The notes beneath the pieces were generated by a model. That model saw nothing but the letters and a program-made list of their open reading frames with translations. It searched no databases and was not told the DNA's origin. Below are positions 1 through 5,103 of a DNA stretch of 5,573 bases, in pieces (position 1 is the stretch's first letter; the number at the start of each line of letters is the position of its first letter). The translations under genes and the position numbers were made by a program. Origin of the DNA: an uncultured Nesterenkonia sp. (GTDB taxonomy: Bacteria; Actinomycetota; Actinomycetes; Actinomycetales; Micrococcaceae); the NCBI GenBank assembly GCA_946221825.1, contig CAMINA010000094.1:1-5573 (forward strand), given 5' to 3'.

Positions 1-1
1 G

Positions 2-928
2 ACCTCAGTGCCGCCGAACCGTCGCGGCATCGGGATGGTCTTCCAGGCCTACAGCCTCTTCCCGAACCTGACCGTGCAGGACAACGTGGAGTACGGGCTG
101 CGCGTGCGCAAGGTGGTCCGTGAGAAGCGCCGCCGCACCGCCCAGGAGATGTTGGAGATGTGTGGCCTGGGCGAATTCGCCTCCCGGTTCCCGGCCCAGC
201 TCTCCGGAGGACAGCAGCAGCGTGTGGCTCTGGCGAGGGCTCTGGCCACCCAGCCCGAGGTGCTGCTGCTGGACGAGCCGCTCTCCGCACTGGACGCCAC
301 CGTGCGCGTCCAGATCCGTGAGGAGATCCGCCGCCTGCAGCGGCAGCTGGGGATCACCACGATGTTCGTCACCCACGACCAGGAGGAGGCCTTGGCCATC
401 GCCGACCGCGTGGCCGTGCTGCGCGGGGGCGTCATCGAGCAGATCGATGTACCCCGTGCGGTCTACCAGAATCCGGCCACCGAGTTCGTGGCGCGGTTCG
501 TCGGATCGGTCACCGAGCTCGGCGTCGACGCCGGGTATCAGAGTGGGCGGCTTCCGGTCCGCGCCCCCGGAGCCGGCCTGGACACGGTCTTCATCCGTCC
601 AGAGGATCTGACTTTGATCCCGGAGGCAGACGGAGCCTGCACCGTGGTCAGCCAGATCTACACCGGTGAACGCACCACCATCCGGGCCAGCAGCCAGGAG
701 CGCGACGCCGAGGGCAACCCGTTGGAGCTGATCACCTCGGTCTCTGCCGCTGAGGCCGCGGATCTGACTCCGGGTACCCGGGTGAGCCCCTATGTCATGT
801 CCTCCCCGGCGCTGCGGGTCACCGCGGACGAGCGTCACGTCGCCGAGCGTGAGGCGGCCCTGGAGGCAGGCGAGGGCGACCTCAAGGCCGCAGGCGCCGC
901 ATCCGTCCAGGCGGGAGCCGCCCGGTGA
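2..928 (+). CDS. ABC transporter ATP-binding protein (CUT1/PotA/FbpC/PhnT type), 5'-truncated by the window
   Basis: This is the ATPase subunit of an ABC importer, which hydrolyses ATP on the cytosolic face to drive uptake. The reading frame is open to the left edge and no Walker A (P-loop) is present, so the N-terminus lies outside the window; the GTG at 8 is an internal codon. Counting from that codon, visible motifs are the Q-loop (MVFQAYSLFPN, Gln13), the ABC signature LSGGQQQR (65-72), Walker B VLLLDEP with catalytic Glu90, the D-loop SALD (93-96) and the H-loop His123 (FVTHDQ). A TOBE-like C-terminal domain begins near VFIRPEDL (194-201) and extends to about 272, followed by an Ala/Glu-rich tail. 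These features fit the importer group covering polyamine, Fe3+, sugar and 2-aminoethylphosphonate ATPases. Sequence alone does not identify the substrate; permease and binding-protein genes are presumably upstream. The stop overlaps the HAD gene start by 4 nt, indicating translational coupling. The family call is firm. Confidence 0.95.
   Translation, partial: TSVPPNRRGIGMVFQAYSLFPNLTVQDNVEYGLRVRKVVREKRRRTAQEMLEMCGLGEFASRFPAQLSGGQQQRVALARALATQPEVLLLDEPLSALDATVRVQIREEIRRLQRQLGITTMFVTHDQEEALAIADRVAVLRGGVIEQIDVPRAVYQNPATEFVARFVGSVTELGVDAGYQSGRLPVRAPGAGLDTVFIRPEDLTLIPEADGACTVVSQIYTGERTTIRASSQERDAEGNPLELITSVSAAEAADLTPGTRVSPYVMSSPALRVTADERHVAEREAALEAGEGDLKAAGAASVQAGAAR
913..927 (+). promoter_or_regulatory. 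Ribosome binding site and GTGA stop/start overlap deciding the HAD start
   Basis: GGGAG at 913-917 lies 7 nt before the GTG at 925-927. That GTG overlaps the upstream TGA (926-928) in a GTGA arrangement typical of coupled operon genes. This supports GTG925 over the in-frame GTGs at 988 and 994, although those would put the start closer to the DxD motif, as is usual for HAD proteins. Confidence 0.6.
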
Positions 929-1674
929 GCGCCGGGCTGACGGCCGGGCTGACGCTGAGGCTGGAGACCCATCAGGGCCCGCGCGAGGTGCAGGTGGCCG
1001 GAGCCGTCTTCGACTGCGACGGCCTGCTGGTGGACTCCGAGTCCATCTGGCTGCAGATGCTCGCCGAATGGCTGGCCGAGCGGGACGTTCCCTCGGAGGG
1101 GCCCCAGGCTGTGCTGCCCGAGGACTTCCTGGGCCTGTCAGTCTATGACACGGCCGCCCGTCTGAAGGAGGTCACCGGGCATCAGGCTTCTTCCAGGGCT
1201 CGGGCTGATGACTCTGCCCAGGCCGATGCGCGGAGCGTGGATCAGATCGTGGCCGAGATGACCGAGCGCTATTCGGCGCTGCTGGCTCAGGGCGTGGAGC
1301 CCATGCCCGGGGCGGTGGAGCTGATCTCCGAGCTGGCCTCCCGCTTCCCGGTGGCAGTGGCCAGCAACGGCCTGCGCCAGGATGTCCGTGCCATGCTGGA
1401 GGAGGTGGGAATTCTGGACAAGGTCATGACTGTCTGCACACTGGATGATGTCCTCTGCGGCAAGCCGGAGCCGGAGCTCTACCTGACCGCCGTCGGCCGT
1501 CTGGGGATCGAGCCCGGGCAGGCGGTGGCCTTCGAGGACTCCCCGGCCGGTGCGGAGTCGGCCCGGCGCGCCGGGCTGACCGTCGTCGGGGTCAACCAGA
1601 GTCAGGCAGTGTGGCTGCCGGTCACCCACCGCCTGGACCATCTGCGCCAGGTCAGCATCAGCACCCCCGTATGA
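925..1674 (+). CDS. HAD-superfamily hydrolase (subfamily I, beta-phosphoglucomutase/phosphatase-like)
   Basis: A 249-aa cytosolic haloacid-dehalogenase-fold enzyme, expected to act on a phosphoester through an aspartyl-phosphate intermediate with Mg2+. All four HAD motifs are intact: motif I FDCDGLLVDSE with nucleophile Asp30 and acid/base Asp32; motif II VASNG with Ser147; motif III Lys180 in CGKPEPELY; motif IV FEDSPAG with Glu204 and Asp205. The stretch between motifs I and II (about 40-140) is a C1-type helical cap. It carries a low-complexity Ala/Arg/Asp/Ser insertion around 88-104, a likely disordered loop. About 29 residues precede Asp30, more than in most relatives, so a downstream start is possible. 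It overlaps the ABC ATPase gene by 4 nt and is followed 22 nt later by an EEP-family hydrolase gene, which fits processing of an imported phosphorylated compound. Phosphatase, phosphomutase or phosphonatase-like activity cannot be told apart here, although no phosphonatase-specific lysine was identified. Confidence 0.92.
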   Translation: MSAGLTAGLTLRLETHQGPREVQVAGAVFDCDGLLVDSESIWLQMLAEWLAERDVPSEGPQAVLPEDFLGLSVYDTAARLKEVTGHQASSRARADDSAQADARSVDQIVAEMTERYSALLAQGVEPMPGAVELISELASRFPVAVASNGLRQDVRAMLEEVGILDKVMTVCTLDDVLCGKPEPELYLTAVGRLGIEPGQAVAFEDSPAGAESARRAGLTVVGVNQSQAVWLPVTHRLDHLRQVSISTPV

Positions 1675-1681
1675 GCAGCGT

Positions 1682-1687
1682 GAGGAG
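1682..1687 (+). promoter_or_regulatory. Ribosome binding site of the EEP gene
   Basis: GAGGAG lies 9 nt before the ATG at 1697 in the short gap after the HAD stop. It fixes the EEP start and suggests independent ribosome loading within the same transcript. Confidence 0.65.
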
Positions 1688-1696
1688 CAGCTCCCG

Positions 1697-2650
1697 ATGA
1701 CGAACACCCCCACTCCGGATGCACCCACGCCGGATCAGAAGCCGCGGCCGGAGGACACCAAGATCCAGGAGACCATCCGTCAGCTGCGCACCATCCGGCT
1801 CTTCTGCTGGAACCTCTGGTACGGCGGCGCGGAGAGCGATCAGGGCCGCCAGAAGCAGGCCGAGGTGCTGCGCGGCCAGCCCGCCGACATCGTCTTCGCC
1901 CAGGAGTGCTTCGGGGATGCGGCGCTGGAGCTGGGCCGTGCCAGCGGCATGACCGTGGCGCAGCAGGACTTCGACACAGCCGTGCTCAGCGCTGCCCCGG
2001 TGCGCCTGCTGCCCACGGATACCGCCCACTATGCCACCGCGGCGCTGGTGCAGACGCGGATCGGCGAGGTGATCGCCTGGTCGGTGCACCTGGGCCCCTG
2101 GGACTACGGGCCGTACCGAGCCGATGAGCTGCCTGAGCAGTCGGCGTCGGTCTTCGGCCAGTACGGGGAACGCGAACGGGACCAGCAGGCCGGAGCTATC
2201 CTGGCCGAGACCGAGCGGCTGCGAGGCGAGCTGGGAGAGCTGCCGGTGATCGTGGCCGGGGACTTCAACGTCCCCTCCTCAGCGGACTGGAACGGCAGCC
2301 ACCGCCCGCAGGTGCAGTGGCCGGCCACCCAGCGGTTCATCGACGCCGGCTACACCGATGCCTTCCGTGCGGTCCACCCGGACCCCGACGCCGCCCCGGG
2401 CCGCACCTGGTCCCAGATCGAGCCCCTGGAGAAGGAGCCGCGGGACCGGATCGACTTCATCTACCTGCTGGGCCTGGAGGTGGATGATGCCGACCACTTC
2501 GGTGATGCCGCCGATGACGACGACGCCGCCCAGGACGGGGGCTTCACCCCCTACGGCGGCCTGTGCCGGCACATCCCGGACCAGCGTTCCAATGCCTTCC
2601 CCTCGGACCATCTGGCGGTGCGCGCCACCGTCCGCCGGCCCGGCAGTTGA
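1697..2650 (+). CDS. Endonuclease/exonuclease/phosphatase (EEP) superfamily metal-dependent hydrolase
   Basis: A 317-aa protein with the DNase I-like EEP fold, which cleaves phosphodiester or phosphomonoester bonds with a divalent metal. Catalytic motifs appear in the expected order: Asn39 in FCWNLW, Glu70 in FAQECFG (metal ligand), His131 in WSVHLGPWDYG, Asp189 and Asn191 in AGDFNVPS, Asp250/Asp253 in RDRIDFIY, and the terminal Asp304-His305 pair in FPSDHLAV. The site therefore looks fully active. No signal peptide or membrane segment is visible; the first 30 residues are polar and Pro/Thr-rich, so the enzyme is probably cytosolic. A very acidic loop (263-280, DDADHFGDAADDDDAAQD) precedes the final SDH motif. 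ATG1697 is chosen for its well-spaced GAGGAG. As the last gene of the ABC-HAD-EEP run, it may cleave a phosphodiester for the HAD enzyme to dephosphorylate further; this is inference. DNA repair nuclease and lipid phosphodiesterase roles remain alternatives. Confidence 0.9.
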   Translation: MTNTPTPDAPTPDQKPRPEDTKIQETIRQLRTIRLFCWNLWYGGAESDQGRQKQAEVLRGQPADIVFAQECFGDAALELGRASGMTVAQQDFDTAVLSAAPVRLLPTDTAHYATAALVQTRIGEVIAWSVHLGPWDYGPYRADELPEQSASVFGQYGERERDQQAGAILAETERLRGELGELPVIVAGDFNVPSSADWNGSHRPQVQWPATQRFIDAGYTDAFRAVHPDPDAAPGRTWSQIEPLEKEPRDRIDFIYLLGLEVDDADHFGDAADDDDAAQDGGFTPYGGLCRHIPDQRSNAFPSDHLAVRATVRRPGS

Positions 2651-2656
2651 GAGGTG

Positions 2657-2715
2657 TGATCAGATAGGGCCGCCATTCCTGCCGAATCGGCCCGAGTTCC
2701 GCGCGTATCTGATCA
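2657..2715. repeat. Nested inverted repeat just after the EEP stop (possible terminator, mRNA 3' hairpin or operator)
   Basis: TGATCAGATA (2657-2666) is perfectly repeated in inverse as TATCTGATCA (2706-2715). Inside it, GGGCCG (2667-2672), continuous with the left arm, pairs with CGGCCC (2688-2693). Folded as RNA this gives a 10-bp outer stem, a 12-nt bulge on the 3' side, a 6-bp GC inner stem and a 15-nt loop. It starts 6 nt after the EEP stop, as expected for an operon-end structure. No T-tract follows. Each outer arm contains the self-complementary TGATCA, with 53 bp between copies, so a paired protein-binding site is an alternative. Confidence 0.6.
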
Positions 2716-2750
2716 AGCGTGCCGCTCACATCCTTGCCGTACGCCCGGCA

Positions 2751-2793
2751 TCAGGGACCTGTCAGGGTCTGAGGACCAGGGCCGGTTCAGGGT
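2751..2793 (+). repeat. Three TCAGGG direct repeats upstream of the YtxH-like gene
   Basis: TCAGGG occurs at 2751-2756, 2762-2767 and 2787-2792. The first two are 11 bp apart, about one helical turn, and the third is 25 bp further on. They lie just upstream of the proposed promoter and could form an activator or repressor site. Six-base repeats in GC-rich DNA can arise by chance. Confidence 0.3.
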
Positions 2794-2802
2794 GCAGAGT
2801 TG

Positions 2803-2832
2803 GTGACAACCCTCCTCTGCGGCCAGTAGGTT
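2803..2832 (+). promoter_or_regulatory. Candidate promoter of the YtxH-like gene
   Basis: GTGACA (2803-2808) could be a -35 box, with TAGGTT (2827-2832) as a TAnnnT-type -10 box after an 18-bp spacer. The -35 overlaps a small palindrome, GTTG-N4-CAAC (2799-2810). TAATAC at 2835-2840 is a rival -10 but lacks the final T. A promoter is expected here because an operon-end structure lies upstream; the exact boxes are uncertain. Confidence 0.3.
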
Positions 2833-2850
2833 CTTAATACGGATACCGTC

Positions 2851-2862
2851 GAGGAAACGGAG
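2851..2862 (+). promoter_or_regulatory. Ribosome binding site(s) of the YtxH-like gene
   Basis: GAGGA (2851-2855) is 7 nt before the ATG at 2863, while GGAG (2859-2862) is 6 nt before a second in-frame ATG at 2869. Either start is possible; they differ by only two residues (Met-Ile). Confidence 0.6.
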
Positions 2863-3216
2863 ATGATCATGGGACTGCTTTCACTGGGTGCAGGTGTGGC
2901 GATCGGTTATGTGATCGGCACGAAGTCGGGCCAGAGGAACTTCGACAGCCTCAAGAAGACCGCCGCGGAGAAGTGGAACGATCCCAAGGTCCAGGACGCT
3001 GTCCGCAAGGCGGAGGAGACGGCCAACAACGTCGCCCACGACGTGGCCGGCCGCGCCAAGGAGGCTGTCACTGCGGCTTCCGGTGCGATGAAGGAAGGTC
3101 TCTCTGAGGCCACCGACGTCGCCGCCGAGGCCGAGGAGAAGATCGACGACGCCGCGGCGAAGGCCGAAGAGACCGTCGATGAAGCTGAAGAGAAGGTCGA
3201 CGCGAAGACCTCCTAG
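2863..3216 (+). CDS. YtxH-like small membrane-anchored protein with Ala/Glu/Lys-rich helical tail
   Basis: A 117-aa protein of unknown biochemical function. Residues 4-19 form one short Gly-rich hydrophobic segment (LLSLGAGVAIGYVIGT) immediately followed by the charged motif KSGQRNFDSLKK and then EKWNDPKVQDAV. This layout, a glycine-zipper-like helix, a basic stretch and a WxDPKVQ-type motif, is typical of actinobacterial proteins annotated as YtxH domain-containing. The rest (about 45-117) is a continuous Ala/Glu/Lys/Asp-rich amphipathic helix with repeats such as AEEKIDD, AEETVDE and AEEKVD, resembling LEA-type or coiled-coil sequences. The YtxH family is linked with general stress in Bacillus, but this sequence does not demonstrate a stress role. 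The gene is monocistronic: it follows an operon-end hairpin and precedes a strong terminator. The acidic tail is probably cytosolic with the N-terminus in the membrane (inferred). Confidence 0.8.
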   Translation: MIMGLLSLGAGVAIGYVIGTKSGQRNFDSLKKTAAEKWNDPKVQDAVRKAEETANNVAHDVAGRAKEAVTAASGAMKEGLSEATDVAAEAEEKIDDAAAKAEETVDEAEEKVDAKTS

Positions 3217-3234
3217 ACCCACCGGCACACGACA

Positions 3235-3269
3235 AGGGCCGCCTCCCGCATCCAGCGGAAGGCGGCCCT
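3235..3269 (+). terminator. Hairpin terminator after the YtxH-like gene
   Basis: Arms 3235-3249 and 3255-3269 pair over 15 positions with one mismatch (AGGGCCGCCT...AGGCGGCCCT), closing a 5-nt loop ATCCA. The structure begins 18 nt after the stop codon. The following sequence, GCTCTGTCC, is only weakly T-rich, as is usual for actinobacterial intrinsic terminators. It may also serve the convergent gene on the other strand. Confidence 0.8.
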
Positions 3270-3301
3270 GCTCTGTCCGGCACCGTCCCAGTGCCACGGC
3301 T

Positions 3302-3361
3302 TCAGCAATTTCCGGTGCCCGATCGCCCGAAAACGGCCCTCAAGGCACCGGAAATTGCTGA
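3302..3361. repeat. Perfect 18-bp inverted repeat with 24-nt loop
   Basis: TCAGCAATTTCCGGTGCC (3302-3319) is matched exactly by its reverse complement at 3344-3361. The 24-nt loop (3320-3343) carries CCCGAAAACGG. The stem is symmetrical with an AATT core and no T-tract on either side. It lies between convergent genes and beyond the terminator of the left gene, so it could be a bidirectional terminator, a dispersed palindromic element or a protein-binding site. Confidence 0.75.
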
Positions 3362-3410
3362 CCCCAGCCTTTGCTGCGGTCGGTGGGCACTGACCCCTCA
3401 CCAGACAGCG

Positions 3411-3516
3411 GAAGGCCGCAGCTCCTCGTGGGATCCCTTGTGTGAGCGAAGGGTTTCGCGACGCGCGCCAGCGCGGCGTGCTTCGCGAGCTAAGGGAGCG
3501 AGGAGCTGCGGCCTTC
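3411..3516. repeat. 106-nt imperfect long hairpin with perfect 18-bp terminal stem
   Basis: GAAGGCCGCAGCTCCTCG (3411-3428) is repeated exactly in inverse at 3499-3516. Further nested pairs are CCCTT/AAGGG (3435-3439 with 3492-3496), GCGAAG/CTTCGC (3446-3451 with 3481-3486) and ACGC/GCGT (3461-3464 with 3476-3479). The whole can fold into one long interrupted hairpin. It lies 45 nt beyond the stop of the minus-strand monooxygenase, so it is the likely terminator for that gene. Its length and interior pairing also fit a small mobile palindromic element or structured RNA. Confidence 0.7.
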
Positions 3517-3561
3517 GGCGGTGCCGGAACTATGGGGCCCAAACGGCAGGACCCAATAGGA

Positions 3562-4965
3562 TCACCCGCGACGTCGCAGCTGGAACTGTGCGCCGTGGTG
3601 TCCCTCCGGGAGATGGTCACCCTTCTCGAAGAGCTTGTTCCGCAGAGTCCCCGGGCGGTACTCGGTCTTGTACCGGCCGGCCTGCTGGAGCTCGGGGACC
3701 ACGTGCTCGACGATGTCCTCAAAGGTGCCCGGAGTGATGTGGTAGGCGAGGTTGAAGCCGTCGATGTCGGTCTCCTCCTGCCACTCGATCAGCTGCTGGG
3801 CGGCTGAGGGCCCGTCACCGATGATCACCGGTCCGAAGCCCCCGACGCCGACCCATTCGGCCAGCTGGCGCACGGTCCAGACCTCGTCCTCCCGTCCGGA
3901 GGCCTTCTTGAAGGTCTCCACGGCGGATTGGATGGCGTTGGACTCCACGTCGCCGATCGGCTGGTCCAGGTCGAACTGGGAGAAGTCGGTGCCCATCCAG
4001 CCCGACATCAGCACCAGGCCGCCCTCGGGGTCGATGTACTGGGTCAGTTCGTCGTATTTGGCCTGAGCGGCGGCTTCGTCCGCTCCGGTGACGATGGTCT
4101 GCATCGCGAAGATGCGCACATCGTAGGGGTCGCGGCCGGCGTCGGCGGCTGCCTGACGGATCTTCTGCACCGAGGCCTTGGCGAGCTCCTTGGTGGGTGG
4201 GTTGATGAAGACCGCCTCGGCGTGCTTGCCGGCGAAGGCGCGGCCGCGGGTCGAGGCGCCGGCCTGGTAGATGACCGGGGTGCGCTGCGGGGAGGGCTCC
4301 ACCACGCCGATGCCCGGGGTCTTGAAGAACTCGCCCTCGTGCTCGATCCGGTGGACCTTGGCGGGGTCGGTGAAGACTCCGGCCTCCTTGTCGGCCACCA
4401 CGGCGTCGTCCTCCCAGGAGCCTTCGAGGAGCTTGTAGACCACGTCCAAGTACTCGTCCGCGTGGTCGTAGCGCCGGTCGTGCTCCATCTGGTCGTCCTG
4501 GCCCATGTTCTGGGCGGCCGAGGGCAGGTAGCCGGTGACCACGTTCCAGCCAACACGTCCTCCGGTGAGGTGGTCCAGGGTGCCCAGCCGGCGGGAGAAG
4601 GGGTAGGGGTGCTCATAGGCGGTCCCTGCGGTGATCCCGAAGCCGAGGTTCTCGGTGACGGCGGCCATCGCGCTGACGAGCAGGAACGGATCCTGCAGCG
4701 GGATCTGCGCACCGGAGCGCAGTGCGGCGTCGGGGGAGGCGCCGAAGACGTCGTAGGGGCCGAGCACGTCGGCGATGAACAGCCCGTCGAAGAGGCCCTT
4801 CTCCAGGGTCTGGGCCACATGGGTCCAGTAGCCGATGGTGTTGTAGTCCCGTGCGCGGTCCTCAGGGTGACGCCACAGTCCGGGGGACTGGTGGACCACG
4901 CAGTTCATGTCGAAGGCGTTGAACAGGATCTCGCGCTGGCCGGAAGGTGTGGTGGCGTGAGGCAT
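3562..4965 (-). CDS. NtaA/SnaA/DszA-group FMN-dependent monooxygenase, DmoA-like
   Basis: A 467-aa luciferase-like (bacterial TIM-barrel) monooxygenase that uses reduced FMN supplied by a separate reductase. Landmarks are ILFNAFDMNCVVHQSPGLWR (13-32), LFDGLFIADVLGPYDVF (58-74), the family motif DHLTGGRVGWNVVT (131-144), HDRRYDHADEYL (162-173), PVIYQAGASTRGRAFAGKHA (230-249) and DGFNLAYHITPGTFEDIVEH (402-421). From recalled family sequences, the N-terminal region and the SWEDDAV segment are closer to dimethyl-sulfide monooxygenase DmoA than to DszA or NtaA. DmoA converts dimethyl sulfide to methanethiol and formaldehyde. The length fits and the C-terminus aligns to the family end, so the protein looks complete. 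GAGGAG (4976-4981, minus strand) lies 10 nt before the ATG. It is a lone gene, divergent from the gene at 5104, and no flavin reductase or sulfur gene is visible. The family is secure; the substrate may be another organosulfur or a nitrogenous compound. Confidence 0.93.
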   Translation of the reverse strand: MPHATTPSGQREILFNAFDMNCVVHQSPGLWRHPEDRARDYNTIGYWTHVAQTLEKGLFDGLFIADVLGPYDVFGASPDAALRSGAQIPLQDPFLLVSAMAAVTENLGFGITAGTAYEHPYPFSRRLGTLDHLTGGRVGWNVVTGYLPSAAQNMGQDDQMEHDRRYDHADEYLDVVYKLLEGSWEDDAVVADKEAGVFTDPAKVHRIEHEGEFFKTPGIGVVEPSPQRTPVIYQAGASTRGRAFAGKHAEAVFINPPTKELAKASVQKIRQAAADAGRDPYDVRIFAMQTIVTGADEAAAQAKYDELTQYIDPEGGLVLMSGWMGTDFSQFDLDQPIGDVESNAIQSAVETFKKASGREDEVWTVRQLAEWVGVGGFGPVIIGDGPSAAQQLIEWQEETDIDGFNLAYHITPGTFEDIVEHVVPELQQAGRYKTEYRPGTLRNKLFEKGDHLPEGHHGAQFQLRRRG

Positions 4966-4975
4966 AGGATGATGG

Positions 4976-4981
4976 CTCCTC
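4976..4981 (-). promoter_or_regulatory. Ribosome binding site of the monooxygenase gene
   Basis: On the minus strand GAGGAG (inside GGAAGAGGAGCC) lies 10 nt before the ATG at 4965-4963. The ATG at 4987 is out of frame, which supports the chosen start. Confidence 0.6.
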
Positions 4982-5064
4982 TTCCATCGGTTCTGGCGGT
5001 AGCACCCGGCGAACGGATCGTTTCGGGTTGCTGCGGCGTCGTCGAGCCAGATCTCTCAGCCGCT

Positions 5065-5094
5065 CTGGATGGGGTACGCGCCCGACTCTACTAT
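5065..5094 (+). promoter_or_regulatory. Promoter of the rightmost gene, probably giving a leaderless mRNA
   Basis: TACTAT (5089-5094) matches the TAnnnT -10 consensus and is preceded by CTGGAT (5065-5070) as a weak -35 with an 18-bp spacer. Transcription would start about 5101-5104, at or beside the ATG at 5104. No Shine-Dalgarno-like sequence precedes the ATG, which fits leaderless translation, common in actinobacteria. Confidence 0.6.
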
Positions 5095-5103
5095 TCTGGT
5101 CCC

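Larger units (their letters stand above)
3217..3561. other. Convergent intergenic region, no credible gene
   Basis: These 345 bases separate the YtxH-like gene from the oppositely oriented monooxygenase gene. They hold the hairpin terminator at 3235-3269 and the two long inverted repeats at 3302-3361 and 3411-3516. Open frames crossing them run through the hairpins and into the antisense strand of the monooxygenase, so no protein gene is called. Confidence 0.75.

Noticed and set aside
5..838. Long minus-strand open frame opposite the ABC ATPase
   Set aside because: The plus strand encodes an unmistakable ABC ATPase with all downstream motifs; the antisense frame has no recognisable motif and follows from high GC.
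1138..1728. Minus-strand open frame opposite the HAD gene
   Set aside because: It mirrors the HAD coding sequence, whose four motifs are intact, and shows only Gly/Leu/His-rich antisense composition.
2358..2837. Plus-strand frame overlapping the EEP gene and running through the 2657-2715 hairpin
   Set aside because: It is an out-of-frame shadow with Pro/Arg/Ser-rich composition and no family signal.
2881..3297. Minus-strand frame opposite the YtxH-like gene
   Set aside because: It covers the terminator hairpin and the reverse of a recognisable small protein; composition is Gly/Leu/Arg-rich without motifs.
3291..3807. Plus-strand frames across the convergent intergenic region into the monooxygenase
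   Set aside because: They read through two long hairpins and then antisense to the well-supported monooxygenase.
4044..4820. Second minus-strand frame inside the monooxygenase gene
   Set aside because: It is a +1-type shadow with extreme Pro/Ser/Arg/Thr content; the main frame carries the conserved enzyme.
5012..5022. AACG-GAT-CGTT palindrome in the divergent upstream region
   Set aside because: The arms are only 4 bp and do not extend, too short to call an operator.
4966..5060. Possible minus-strand promoter for the monooxygenase
   Set aside because: A promoter must exist here, but no convincing -10/-35 pair could be picked on the minus strand.
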